NCBI GenBank assembly: GCA_039566865.1
Contig: CM076959.1
Span: forward strand, 10,771,501-10,835,500
Length of the DNA: 64,000 nucleotides
Origin: Aurelia coerulea
Taxonomy: Eukaryota; Cnidaria; Scyphozoa; Semaeostomeae; Ulmaridae
Reading direction: 5' to 3'
Positions within the stretch are counted from its first letter, which is position 1. Each line of letters begins with the position of its first letter. Positions 10,591-21,784 of this stretch are shown here, one piece after another. A program made the position numbers and the translations under genes. A model generated the notes under the pieces. It had not been told where the DNA came from, made no database searches, and saw nothing but the letters and a program-made list of their open reading frames with translations.

Positions 10591-11131
10591 TTTTACAATA
10601 TGAAGCAAAATTTTTGAATACTATGAGTATGATCCTCTACTCTTCCTCTCTCTCTTTCCTTTAATCTTAGGACAAATTTTGATTTCGTCTCCCTATTATA
10701 TCACTGTTAATGCAGAAAGGTCTGAGCGGCCTACATTTAAAATCCTACTTTTTTGGAATGAGGAAGGTTGGTAAAGGAGCCATTGCGATGAATTGGAATG
10801 CTTTCAAGATGCCTGACGAAAACGAGGTTCGACCATGCGACATATCTTGAGCTCATGCAGCACACAGTTGCACCATTATGGTGGCTTAGGCCCAAGAGAA
10901 TGCTCTGATACTCAGGGCACCCGGTGGCAAGATCACTTACGTGACGTCAAGAATTCCTGTTGATTCGTCATCTCAAAGGTTGAAAAATCGATGAGCCATC
11001 ACATTTTAATCAGTGGTGCAACACTTGGGGACCTGCTTAAAATGATTGATAGGTAGGAAAGCAATTTATTGTTCCTTGCAATAGCACTCATACTTCTCCC
11101 CGGTAGCTCTGGTTGGCGTTGCTTTCTTCTC

Positions 11132-11134
11132 TGA
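11132..11134 (+). repeat. 3-bp target duplication TGA, left
   Basis: TGA immediately precedes the left terminus TAGACCAGGCTATG and also immediately follows the right terminus (16788-16790). Confidence 0.75.
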
Positions 11135-11496
11135 TAGACCAGGCTATGAATGAGGTACGGGTCACTTCTAAGCGGAGAAATTTAAATGGGTATTTTGAGG
11201 TACCTATGACCCTAGGCATCTTGGAACGTGATGGTGATCAGCGATCTGCTGGAGTTTAGGGGGTGAAATCGGGGGTTAAAGTTTGACCACTCTGAGCAAA
11301 TGCCTCTGCGGAGGAGAAACAATGCTATTCCGCTTAATAACGCACGGGCTGGCTTGGATCTGACCAAATTAAGCTAAAAACCACCAGATACTGAAGTTAG
11401 ATGTTAATAGATGATTGACAGCTCATCCAAAAGTGGTCACGTGACACGAAATCACCCTTTTCCTTATATGGTAACTATCAATAAATGGCCAAATCT
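11135..11496 (+). repeat. left terminal inverted repeat, 362 bp
   Basis: It is the reverse complement of 16426-16787 with very few mismatches (for example CCAAAAGTGG against ACAAAAGTGG). It contains CACGTGAC and several short GC-rich blocks that could bind the transposase. Confidence 0.9.
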
Positions 11497-11607
11497 ACTA
11501 TATAAGGAGGAAACTATTACTAGTGTCACTTTTATACTTTATTTGAACTATTTGCACCATTGTCAGCATGCATAATACCACGTGATAATTATGAAAGGAA
11601 AGCATAC

Positions 11608-12098
11608 CTAATACTCTGTGTCACTGTCTTCGTCACTTTCCTCGTCATCCTCAAAAAAAAAGTCATCTTCCGCTTCCACCAGCAATTCTTCAATATCTTC
11701 TGGGAATGCACTCTCAATCCACTTGATTTCGAATGATCTTTCCCATCCATGCTGAGATATGTCCGGTAGCGTGATCTGTCTTTGGTCGGAGAGGTTCCAA
11801 ATTCTTGCGATAACATTTGCTCGTAAAATATGTAGTCGCAAAGATGACTGGCATGGAGGAAGCAACGATATATCTACAACTTTGTTTTGATTTAGGTACT
11901 TTCTGTCGAAAAGCTTCTTCCGAGCGGTATTCACATAATTCTGACGACATCCATATAAAAGGCAAACATATTCTTCAAGTTCTTCGATTATTCTTTCTTC
12001 GATACTCCATGAAGACCCAAGGGCGTTAAAAGTGTTTATAAATTTTTCATTTTTGATAACCACTCTCCAACATGCTAATTTGCCCTTTCGAAAAAGGA
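11608..12098 (-). CDS. C-terminal part of the Academ-like transposase (second frame)
   Basis: This open frame (its full extent is 11608-12156) continues the long protein after a one-base frame change in a run of five A's (12091-12095 on plus; T's on the coding strand). At the switch, the first frame gives FTGNDYISSFF and the second resumes RKGKLACWRVV, which together make the conserved 'FTGxDxxSxFxxKGKxxxW' block of FEN-like proteins of this type. It then has an LGSSW block, a positively charged middle and a strongly acidic C-terminus (a run of Asp/Glu ending SDTEY). Codons before 12098 in this frame overlap the first ORF and are probably not used. Confidence 0.7.
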
Positions 12099-15000
12099 AG
12101 AGATGTAATCGTTGCCCGTAAATGCATGGAATCCAATCAAACATTCTTTTTGACACTCAGGCATCGCAATATCGCTGAGTTTGACCCCTTTTCTATGCAA
12201 CCCTGTTCCAAAATCTAAGTAAACATTTGTCTGTCTTCGAACTTTCGACAAAAGTATGACCAAGATGTCTATATCGGCTGATGGTGACCTGATGACGACC
12301 ATCTTGTTTGGTTCCCTCTCCAAAGCATGGCGGCAATGCAAAAGTAATTTGGTATCGGCTTCTTCTTGGTTGCTAGTCAGCATTTCTTCATTTGCCACAT
12401 TTGACAACGTTATTTTCGAGCAATGGTTCTCGGTAGAAAAGTACAGCTCTGTGCAACGAAGAATATTGAGGGCTTTTTGACGATATGTAGATATCGTTTC
12501 TAACATTAAATTGATCAGTCGCCGCTTGTTTTCTCCATTTTTTAGAAAATCTGAAAAGTTGCGAGGCACTTTTGATTTCGCTGATTGAATGATTATCCTG
12601 TCCGAACAACCTCTCTTGCTTCTTTCATTCGATTTGATAGAGTGTTCTTGGTATGTGTCTGCAACTATATCTACACGTCCATATCCGCTCGGCAACGTTT
12701 TTAGGAACTTCCATGTTAGGTCTTCGTATGTGTCTGGTATTTCAGTAAGAGAGCGAATTGCTGCCATCAGATCAACGAGAAACGCGGAAACGGTGTCCTT
12801 TGGTGGTGTACTTTCCCGTGGGTGTGTCAATTCCCTATTGCAATGCTTCAGAAGAACACTTTGGAGTTTGCTCTTGGCAGTAGCACGGCGTGATCCGTCC
12901 GGATTTGCCAGGCTGAGAGGAACGGGACATAAAGGATAAGTGAGGGCTGTTTCAAACTCAATAGCTCTCTCTCTTCTGCTAGATATTGCCAGTAAAGTTC
13001 CGAGAATATTACGATTTGCCTCGATAGTCTTAGCCTGGGTACTGGATTTGACTGCAACTCGCCTGCTTCCACCCCGAAATAATTTTGCATTCAATCTTGC
13101 AATTGGGCTGTGAAGATCAACTTCTCTTTCCTCTATTCGATGTTTCTTAAAGTCACCATATGCTGTAACTCCTACTGAATGTAGCCCAGTTATACTTTCA
13201 GCCAATGGAAAAGGAAGTGGTATTCCTGAGCTTAGATTCCAGAGACGATCTTTGTCAAGATTTTCATCAAATGGGTTGATGTATTCCTCCTTTAAAACTG
13301 TCACGATGCTGTCCACAAATTTCTCAGATTTCAATATTTGAGATGGCCGAACGGGTTTGTACACACTTGATTGAGAGTTCAGATCAGCAAGATTCAGCAA
13401 TGATTCTGTATTCTTTGCTTGTTCTGCCCTGTTCAGCGTCCATTTCAAGATACCTGCGCTACTTGATGCAAAGTTCTTTATTCCCCCTGTGGTCTTTGCG
13501 TCTCGGTTTAATGTCTGCTCTCCACGTTGATCAATTGCTACTCTATGAGGGTAGTTTCTTTGAGCTTGAACAGACATCCCTTTCTTTTCCAAAAGGGTTT
13601 TCAATCCTGGGTACAGACTCTCTATCCTTTCCAGCAGAGCAACATAAAAAGAGCCATATCGAGCATAGTTGGTTTTATCCAAAGCGAAGTAGAAGGGCAA
13701 AAAGAATTTCCAACACTCAAGTCGTAAATCAAAATTATTTTCGTGAACGGACTGATGAGCAAGAAGTTGTGTTTCCATCAGATCCATGTACAAGGAAAGC
13801 CAAACTTGCGGTGTTATACCAAGGTCCCCACGCCGAATCACATTTTTGTATTCTTGATATTTCTTGAAAAGTGTTTCATCGTTACTTATGGTACCTTCGT
13901 CAATGCAGTCATTGTCAATCGCAGCCTGAATATAGACATTTGAAATGCCGGCATCAGTATCTGCTAGGAATCTCTCTACCAGCAATCTTTCTAAAGCCTC
14001 CGATAAAGCACAATGCACTGTCCATGCGCGGTTGTAATGGCTGCCTGACAACACTCCATTGAGACTTCCCGAGGAACAAACATTTGCTTGAAAGATGATA
14101 TCTTCAATTCCAGAGCCACTGGTTATTTTTCCAATGACAGCAAAATTTTCTTTCAAGAAATGAAAATCCCCAAGATGTATCATGACATTGCTAAACTGAT
14201 CTGGGTAGTTCCAAATTAGTTTGTACGCATTCATGGCTGCTCCTACATCCAAAGTCACATTGACGTATGGCATGTTAACTTCCCTCGATAGTCTTTGCAA
14301 ATACAGCAAGTATCGATAGATTGTGGGAAACTCTGTAACTTTTGATTCAATTGGTGGCAAATATCTTACAACGGTCTTCTTCAGTGGTATGGCTAAGCGG
14401 TACTTTCTTACTTGTGTGCACCAACCAGAGTAACTTGAAACATTTTGGTCTCCTGCATTCAACTTTCGAATGATAATCCAGCAAAAATAGTTTGCAGAGA
14501 AGAAGGATTTGTTCAGGATTGTTTCTTCGACAGCCCAGTCTGTTAATGGGGGTGGTTCTTTTCTTGGATTTACAACTATCTCTTCAAGCTCTGTTTGATG
14601 TGACTCCAATAGCCTCTTCTTTCTTCTCTCAAACTGTATATACTGCTCTGGAGTATCAGTAGAATAAGATTCCTCTTGGAAAGCTATCATGTGAGTCGAG
14701 TTAATTGCACCGTGGCCAGTTTGGGTCTCAATATTCATGTCAAAGTTGTCGACCCAAAAATATGTCAAGACGGTATTGTCAGGAGTTGCTGGTTTAACAG
14801 GGAGTATTCCACTCATATTTGCCATAACTTGTGCTGCTTCTGCTTGGGCAGTCTCGATCTCACATACGAGGTTGTAATCAATACAGTGGCCGAGGTGGTT
14901 TGTTATTTGAATAGGCTTTTTTTGCCCCGTAATGTTATGAAGACCGAGACCCAGCAAAAAATGCTTAGAGGTAATAAACTTTCCTCTTGTTACTCCATGG

Positions 15001-16094
15001 ATAAGGTCTGCGGAATACGAGTTGATCAAGCGATTTACATTGTCACTATTTGGATGATCTTTTCGTTCCAAAAGAGTCCGCAGAAACTTCTCAATTGAGA
15101 GCGGTGGCTGTCTTACGTCGGATGTAATTGCATGTATGTCAAGGGGCCAGGAGAGTTCCGGGGTTGCCTTTGCAAAGGAAGTAATATCGTCACGAAGATA
15201 GACTGCTGCTTGCTCCACTACATGCTCTCTGTCATTCAATAAAGTGTGGCTGTTAATCGCCCTTGTGTTGATGATTATTTCAGGGGTTTGAGTATCAATC
15301 GATAGAAAATGTAGTTGATCTCCAAAAGTTGAAAGAATTCTCTTTTTCAATTTGCCCCTGTATCTCTTATCCCCAACACGTAGTCCATAGACTTCGTGGA
15401 GCGCCGCCATTGAAATTGCTTGGTTCCCACATAATACTCTTTCATTGATACATTGTATAACAGCATCGAAATCGCCAAAGTAGTTCTCTTCATCTTCGTC
15501 CTTTCCATTTGTTGCTATGGTAATCTTCTCCTTCCTGGTGAATTCTTTGTAACAGAAATCATGATATTTGAATTCCTTTGCGATTAGATCCACATCCTTT
15601 ATTTCGAAATATATGCTTTGGTCGTCATTGGCTTCTGCTGCTTGCTTGATGGTCTCTGCTGCTTTAAGTGTTGTAATTAAAATCGGGACATGGTGCTTTT
15701 GTTGCCGTTTAACTCTATATTTCTTGCAAAAGTTGCATTCTTTAGGGTAAACTCCTCTTGTATCACCATTATCAAGCGACCTAGACCTTCTAGCGCGTGG
15801 CTGATCTTGACCTGAATCGTTGCTGCATCTTGGTTTATTGCTTAACGCTTTCTTGTCACTTAAAATTTTGACAAACTTCTTGTAGCAAGGTTCGAGATGT
15901 AATCCATGCTTATCGTGGTCTATTTCATCTGGTATACTGAGACACTGCTCTCTGTGATAATGTGCACCACCGATTTCCTCTCTTAAACTTTTCGCTGTTG
16001 AAATTCTTTCCTTATTGACTTCAGAAACCGTTTTAATCTTGCTATACTTGCTTTCCGTTATGTCGTAATGAACTATGCACATTTTCTGTTCCAT
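12075..16094 (-). CDS. Academ-like transposase with FEN/XPG-like nuclease region, main frame (1339 codons)
   Basis: The frame opens at an ATG 331 bp inside the right TIR. The N-terminal 220 residues carry two Cys/His clusters (HYHREQC...EPCYKKF near 45-75; ECNFCKK...FKYHDFCYKEF near 120-190), likely zinc-binding. The middle has acidic motifs spaced as in an RNase-H-fold DDE enzyme: FWVDNFD (about 446-452), TLDVG (about 611), HLGDFHF (about 636-642) and GIED (about 657), followed by Cys/His residues. The end (about 1240-1339) has QEEADTKLLLHC, SADIDILVILL and FHAFTGND, the acidic signatures of PIN/FEN1/XPG-like nucleases. The frame stops at TAG just after SSFFERAN because of a one-base shift; the missing end is in the next frame. 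The catalytic triad assignment is inference. As a transposase it would act in the nucleus on the 362-bp TIRs. Confidence 0.75.
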   Translation of the reverse strand: MEQKMCIVHYDITESKYSKIKTVSEVNKERISTAKSLREEIGGAHYHREQCLSIPDEIDHDKHGLHLEPCYKKFVKILSDKKALSNKPRCSNDSGQDQPRARRSRSLDNGDTRGVYPKECNFCKKYRVKRQQKHHVPILITTLKAAETIKQAAEANDDQSIYFEIKDVDLIAKEFKYHDFCYKEFTRKEKITIATNGKDEDEENYFGDFDAVIQCINERVLCGNQAISMAALHEVYGLRVGDKRYRGKLKKRILSTFGDQLHFLSIDTQTPEIIINTRAINSHTLLNDREHVVEQAAVYLRDDITSFAKATPELSWPLDIHAITSDVRQPPLSIEKFLRTLLERKDHPNSDNVNRLINSYSADLIHGVTRGKFITSKHFLLGLGLHNITGQKKPIQITNHLGHCIDYNLVCEIETAQAEAAQVMANMSGILPVKPATPDNTVLTYFWVDNFDMNIETQTGHGAINSTHMIAFQEESYSTDTPEQYIQFERRKKRLLESHQTELEEIVVNPRKEPPPLTDWAVEETILNKSFFSANYFCWIIIRKLNAGDQNVSSYSGWCTQVRKYRLAIPLKKTVVRYLPPIESKVTEFPTIYRYLLYLQRLSREVNMPYVNVTLDVGAAMNAYKLIWNYPDQFSNVMIHLGDFHFLKENFAVIGKITSGSGIEDIIFQANVCSSGSLNGVLSGSHYNRAWTVHCALSEALERLLVERFLADTDAGISNVYIQAAIDNDCIDEGTISNDETLFKKYQEYKNVIRRGDLGITPQVWLSLYMDLMETQLLAHQSVHENNFDLRLECWKFFLPFYFALDKTNYARYGSFYVALLERIESLYPGLKTLLEKKGMSVQAQRNYPHRVAIDQRGEQTLNRDAKTTGGIKNFASSSAGILKWTLNRAEQAKNTESLLNLADLNSQSSVYKPVRPSQILKSEKFVDSIVTVLKEEYINPFDENLDKDRLWNLSSGIPLPFPLAESITGLHSVGVTAYGDFKKHRIEEREVDLHSPIARLNAKLFRGGSRRVAVKSSTQAKTIEANRNILGTLLAISSRRERAIEFETALTYPLCPVPLSLANPDGSRRATAKSKLQSVLLKHCNRELTHPRESTPPKDTVSAFLVDLMAAIRSLTEIPDTYEDLTWKFLKTLPSGYGRVDIVADTYQEHSIKSNERSKRGCSDRIIIQSAKSKVPRNFSDFLKNGENKRRLINLMLETISTYRQKALNILRCTELYFSTENHCSKITLSNVANEEMLTSNQEEADTKLLLHCRHALEREPNKMVVIRSPSADIDILVILLSKVRRQTNVYLDFGTGLHRKGVKLSDIAMPECQKECLIGFHAFTGNDYISSFFERAN

Positions 16095-16425
16095 TCTGTT
16101 ACATTGTTAGGAAACATTACCAAATTCATCGCAGTTTACTGAATTTATGTCTCGCAAGTAGAAACTTCGGAAAATTATGTTGTTGTCAGAAGAAACTGAG
16201 AAATACAAACAACAGTGAATGCAAAACAACGCAAACTAAATTACATGATATTTCCTGATAATGACAGAAGTGCATTGTAAAGTAGATAATGAAATGCGTC
16301 GTAAAAAGGTTATAAAATGAGTCATATGCAAAAATAAACTTGCAATATATGGTGTCTGCATTTTAATCACGAAAGCCTTACCTTGAAAAACAAATTTGAA
16401 TTCGGTAGCATTGAAAAAATGAAAC

Positions 16426-16787
16426 AGATTTGGCCATTTATTGATAGTTACCATATAAGGAAAAGGGTGATTTCGTGTCACGTGACCACTTTTGTATGAG
16501 CTGTCAATCATCTATTAACATCTAACTTCAGTATCTGGTGGTTTTTAGCTTAATTTGGTCAGATCCAAGCCAGCCCGTGCATTATTAAGCGGAATAGCAT
16601 TGTTTCTCCTCCGCAGAGGCATTTGCTCAGAGTGGTCAAACTTTAACCCCCGATTTCACCCCCTAAACCCCAGCAGATCGCTGATCACCATCACGTTCCA
16701 AGATGCCTAGGGTCATAGGTACCTCAAAATACCCATTTAAATTTCTCCGCTTAGAAGTGACCCGTACCTCATTCATAGCCTGGTCTA
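16426..16787 (-). repeat. right terminal inverted repeat, 362 bp
   Basis: Mirror of 11135-11496. It lies upstream of the transposase start and so would also carry its promoter. It is followed by the TGA target duplication (16788-16790). Confidence 0.9.
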
Positions 16788-17171
16788 TGAGTTCTGAGTT
16801 TCATATTTGCTTTCACAGGCCGCAGAGGAGGGAATCGGATATTTCCACTATGAAATTTATTGATGCAGAACAATTTCTTCAAGAATTCAGGAGATGCAGT
16901 ATTGAAACTTTTTTAGTTTAATTAATGAAAAGTTGTACATAAGAAACTTCCGTGATTGTTATAATTCAAAAACTTCGTTTCGAAAGTCGGAGGCGGTAAA
17001 TTTAAGAACAAGAGTAGGTATGGGATCAATTTTAAGAACAAGTCCAGTCAAATTGAAAGTGAGAATCTTAGCTACAACAAAACCCAATTAAGCTTTACCA
17101 TAGCTAACAGGGCAACTATTACAACACTGAGACACTTATCGGAATCACCGTGCAACATGCTATTAATGAAA

Positions 17172-18867
17172 GAGCCAAGAAGCATATGAGTCAAATCTTT
17201 CAATAGGGCACAGGGAAACCCGCAAATCTTCCAATTTCACGCTTATAAGCCAATGATATCGCCGTATTCCGATCACATGACTGAAAATAAGGCTTTCGAG
17301 ATAAATTTTCGAGTACCTTCACGAAAATAAAAATGGATATTCGAGTAATAGAGATACAGAGCTGGTTTTACCACGAATCGATTCGAGAGGCCCCACTCCA
17401 CATTTGTTTTTCTGCATTTGGTTAAAATCTTATCAGGGATCGGCGTTACATCGAATTTTATTCCTTCGAAAATTGGCCTATGTTCAAGAATTCTTCAGGA
17501 ACGCTACAAATAAGATATAGCTTTCAAAATTTCACATGTTACGTGAATTATGTCCAGGAATAACATGAAGGTATTTGTTTGTGTGATTTTCGAAAATCCT
17601 AGAGGAATTAAAGCTATTTGTTGCGAAGAAAGCTAATGGGCCTACCTTCACCGGACGTAGAATCCCAGTAATCGGCATTAAATTAATCTTTTTCGCAATA
17701 ATAACCAGCGGATACATTAACGAATAACTTCACCACAAATCCAATTTCTTTCCGCCATTTAATAATCAATAATTTCGATAAAATGTGACAAGACTTTACA
17801 GCTTCTGCAGCAAACCGTCCAAACTACCATCGATTCAAAGTTTTCTTGTTGCAAACACGTTGGAAGTCTTGCAAGACTTGCATAAAACAAAAGGTTTTGC
17901 AAGACTTAGGTCTCCCATATGACACAGCAAAATGATACCTTTGAGAATAGATTGCACACTCCTAAAGTCTTTCTATCGTTGCAAAATAAAGAGAAAATAA
18001 AACATTTCTCAAAGATTGCAAATTTCTTTGTCAAATCGGAAAAGTACATAATTTGTGTTAAGAAATTTCCCCTGCAATCTATTCTCAAAGGTGTACAATC
18101 TATTATCAATGAAAACATTTTGCTGTGTCATATGGGAGATCTGAGCCTTGCACAACCTTTTGTTTTATGCAAGCTTTCCTTGTGTTTGCAACAAGAAAAC
18201 TATGAATCGACGGTAGTTGGACGGTTTGCTGCAGAGGCTGTAAAGTCTTGTCACATTTTATCGAAATTATCGATGATAAAATGGTGGAAAGAAATTGAAT
18301 TTGTGGTGAAGTTATTCGTTAATGTATTTGCTGGTTATTATTGCGAAAAAGAGTGATTTAATGCCGATTACTGGGATTCTGCGGCGGGTGAAGGTAGGCC
18401 CATTAGCTTTCTTCGCAACAAATAGCTTTAATTCCTCTAGGATTTTCGAAAATCACACAAACAAATACCTTCATGTTATTCCTGGACATAATTCACGTAA
18501 CATGTGAAATTTTGAAAGCTATATCTTATTTGTAGCGTTCCTGAAGAATTCTTGAACATAGGCCAATTTTCGAAGGAATAAAATTCGATGTAACGCCGAT
18601 CCCTGATAAGATTTTAACCAAATGCAGAAAAACAAATGTGGAGTGGGGCCTCTCGAATCGATTCGTGGTAAAACCAGCTCTGTATCTTTATTACTCGAAT
18701 ATCCATTTTTATTTTCGTGAAGGTACTCGAAAATTTATCTCGGAAGCCTTTTTTTCAGTCATGTGATCGGAATACGACGATATCATTGGCTTATAAGCGT
18801 GAAATTGGAAGATTTGCGGGTTTCCCTGTGCCCTATTGAAAGATTTGACTCATATGCTGAGCCAAGA
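17172..18867. mobile_element. foldback element with 9-bp target duplication (Mutator-like candidate)
   Basis: The element proper is 17181-18858. Its arms (17181-17956 and 18073-18858) are inverted copies about 780 bp long with scattered mismatches and one ~20-bp indel, around a 116-bp spacer. The ends read AGCATATGAGTCAAATC inward. GAGCCAAGA occurs directly outside both ends (17172-17180 and 18859-18867), giving a 9-bp target duplication, which is characteristic of Mutator-like elements. ORFs inside are mirror images of each other and short, so it is non-autonomous. A transcript would fold into a long duplex. Confidence 0.8.
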
Positions 18868-19340
18868 TTGCAATGCTGTTTTACATTTGGGACTTTAAAG
18901 CGCACGTTTTCTGGTAACCAGTGCATCAAGAAAGATGGAGTGCCAGTAAAGAAGAGAGAAAGACCTCTTCTACGGCTTCAGAATCGGGTCAAGAGTTTTC
19001 AAAGTGACGTAGGCCCTGCTTAGGTGGCCCATCCCTCCAGAAGAGAAGAGGATCCACATTTTCCAAGAGCATAGCCCAGACCTAAATCCGTCAGATAAAC
19101 ACATGAAAGATCATTTCCCTTCATAAACATTGCAGAAACAAAGGTCTAGAGAGCAGGTTCCATTCAGGTAGAAATCAAGATAGATTTGAAACTTAGAAAT
19201 GAATCAAATGTTAAATGATGGATGTAAAAAGTTTGCCTAAATGTTCTCCCACCCAGATTACTCATCTGTTTTGCGTGGTGTGGTTATATTGAAGAAAAAA
19301 TTGATTTGCCGGTTGCTGGTTATATGCCACAAAGAGTTTG
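18868..19340. other. no recognisable feature
   Basis: Only short ORFs; no repeat partner was noticed elsewhere in the window. Confidence 0.4.
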
Positions 19341-19764
19341 CCGTGGTACAGGGCCGAAACCAGTGGGGGGGGGCTGGGGGCGGCGCGCCCCCAGGAGGCT
19401 CTTTGTCGGAAATTTCACTCTACCTGTCGGATTTTTTTTGTGGTTACAGGCCCACATTTAGACGATTGTATTGGAAGAATGATGCATAGACCATGAATTT
19501 ATTGATTTTCGAGCATAAATTCTGACAGGAATTTTGAATCTACAGCATATCCCTGCTTTATATTCACTAATTTTGAAGGCTCCAGCATTGAAACTGGAAA
19601 ATAATTCCAAAATTTAGCCATTAAAGGAGCGCATCAGTCTTTTCGTGCATGTTTCCGAAAATTGGGGTTGTTGTTGTTGTTGTTGATTTTGGCGTCGGAA
19701 AATTTTAGTTCCTCGCCCCCCGCCCCCCTATGAATTCATGGCTGGTGTCGGGCGTGCCGTGGTA
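19341..19764. mobile_element. hAT-type MITE with 8-bp target duplication
   Basis: The element is 19349-19756 (408 bp). CCGTGGTA is duplicated directly outside both ends (19341-19348, 19757-19764). The termini are CAGGGCCGAAACCAG on the left and, read inward on the right, CACGCCCGACACCAG. CA-starting short TIRs with an 8-bp duplication fit hAT. The interior has G-rich patches and a (TTG)n run at about 19665-19685, but no transposase. Confidence 0.75.
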
Positions 19765-20990
19765 ACACTGACATGAAAAGGAAATTGGAAGTCAACAAGA
19801 CTGTTTCATATTGATGTTTGTTGCAGTATTCGGTCAAAGGTTTCCAGGGGCAAGGAATGTCTGTTCCGTTATGAAACTGCGTTTCTACAAACAAAAATTA
19901 ATCTAATTGAAGCAGAGAGTAATTCTTCAAAGCTGCAGTATTTTTTAAGCTTATTTTCTCAAGGCTCAGCATTGAAAGTCTTTTGGAAGTGACAAAGTGT
20001 TCTCCGCGAATGCATATAAAATCAAATTGCAAGATTATTTGGGATGGATTTCAAAATCTACTTTTACTGGAAAATTTATGTTTCAGTTGGTGTTTATGAT
20101 GTTATTGCAATCTTTGATATGAGTGTTGACGCAGTGAAAAAATCCCTTAGAAATTGCGAAGTAGCACAAAAACATTTCACATAAAAACGTTGGTTTACTT
20201 TGACAGCACCAGAATATAGTTGCAGAAAATAACAAGAAATGAGCCTCAAAACTTTCAACAAACAAATTTAGGAGTAAAGGACAGTCCAACAATGACAAGA
20301 AAGAGATTTTAGAGGCTGAAAGTTATTGACCTAGCAAATTTCAACTATTTGATTACTATCATTTTCATGAACTTTGAAGTCAATTTCCTGGAAATGCGAT
20401 TTTCGTGAAATCTGTGTAATGGATATATTTTTAATTTCAAAACCATAAGAGATATTTAAATGAAATTTGGTCAAAATGTTCGCGGAAGATGGGGCTTCAA
20501 AAGGAATTTCTGCTTTTACAATCGGCTAAGCACAAGGGGATTAAGACCCTGATGTCTACATTTTTTTCCATCAAAATTTAACCATATAAATGGGGATGGC
20601 AGGACGATTCGCGGCTCTCATGGAATGCTAGGACAATACCTTGCAAATCAACATTGTTTCGGGGGTGAGGGGTTGTTTATACCTAATCGCTATGGTTGGA
20701 GCTGCGGATTGTCAAGAAATGGCCTAAGTGCTCCAAGGACTTTTGGCAGGCATTGTACATTCTTGCATGAAGTCCAGCTAATTTCAATGCGATAACTTTA
20801 ATCAGTAGAGAATGAAAAATACTTTTCCGTGTACCATTTTTTGCAAAATTTCAGATATTTTTGGTTGCTATGGCAATATGAAAGGTGCCATTTTGAATTT
20901 CTCAGTCCAAAAATCTTACAATCATGCCTATGTACCATCTCAGCTTGGTTATATACCCATATTCATAGTAATTCTATGACCGGGATGATG
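19765..20990. other. no recognisable feature
   Basis: AT-rich, with short ORFs only. No splice-bounded frame or repeat partner was noticed. Confidence 0.4.
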
Positions 20991-20994
20991 CTAC

Positions 20995-21385
20995 CTTAAG
21001 CCCCCAGGAGGCCTATTTAATTTCGGACCCTCCACATAGGGCATATTAGAGGGGGGACTTATTATAGAGGGGGCTTATTCACAAAATCAAATGACAGGAT
21101 GCAGATGACAGCTTTTTAGATCATTTACACCGTATTTTGCGGATTCAGCATACAATTTTACGAGTCAAATACATAAATTCGGCACAGTTTTATCTCAAAC
21201 CACATCAGAACTACCATGCAAGCTTTTCTAGGTCAATAAATGGGAACTCTTTGGTAGCCACAAGAATTTGATATAACAGGGGGGGGGATTAATACAGAGG
21301 TGGCTTATTTGAATTTTGGCTCAGAGGGGAGGGGCTTATTAGAGAGGAGGGCTTAATAGAGAGGGGGCTTAATACAGCTTTTACG
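20995..21385. repeat. G-rich GGGGGCTTATTA-type degenerate repeat region
   Basis: Units such as AGAGGGGGCTTATTA and its variants occur near 21050-21080 and four or five times in 21285-21375, separated by about 200 bp of unique sequence. The two clusters may be subterminal repeats of one small element. Ends and target duplication could not be defined. Confidence 0.5.
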
Positions 21386-21784
21386 TTAAGTATACAGTTA
21401 AGTGTTCAGGTTAATAGTTTATAAAAAGTGGAAAGAGCAATGCAAAATGAAAAGAGAAAAGGAAAAATAGATGCCGTGTAGAGGGTGTGTACTAAGTTTG
21501 CAAAATAGAAAGCACAGCAGGGATATAATTGTAAGCAAAACAACTGTTGTTCGTTCTCGCATCGGCTCCCTCATGCTTTAAATTTTCAAATAAATACAAC
21601 AGAGCCCCTTGGAGAGTGGAATACGCCACAAACTGACTGCATTGATTTGTAACGCTAAATAGCTCTTCTTAACAAAGTATCAACATTTTGCCTTGGTGCT
21701 CAAAGATACTCCCAAATTATACTTATGTCCTTCTTCACCATTGTTCTTTTGAGACCGATGTATTATGGAATAAAAAATTATGTA

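Larger units (their letters stand above)
11135..16787 (-). mobile_element. Academ-like DNA transposon, 5.65 kb, nearly intact
   Basis: The element is bounded by 362-bp terminal inverted repeats (11135-11496 and 16426-16787) that differ at only about four positions by eye, and by a TGA target duplication. The termini read TAGACCAGGCTATG inward. It encodes, on the minus strand, one long protein in two overlapping frames (12075-16094, then 11608-12156). Long TIRs, a 3-bp duplication and a transposase with a FEN/XPG-like nuclease region near its C-terminus together fit what is known of the Academ superfamily. Near-identical TIRs and a coding region with a single apparent frame break indicate a young insertion. 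Other superfamilies with 3-bp duplications (Harbinger, CACTA, Zator) fit the protein less well. Confidence 0.75.

Noticed and set aside
12256..15098. Plus-strand ORFs of 60-174 codons opposite the transposase
   Set aside because: Antisense shadows of the long minus-strand frame with no homology of their own.
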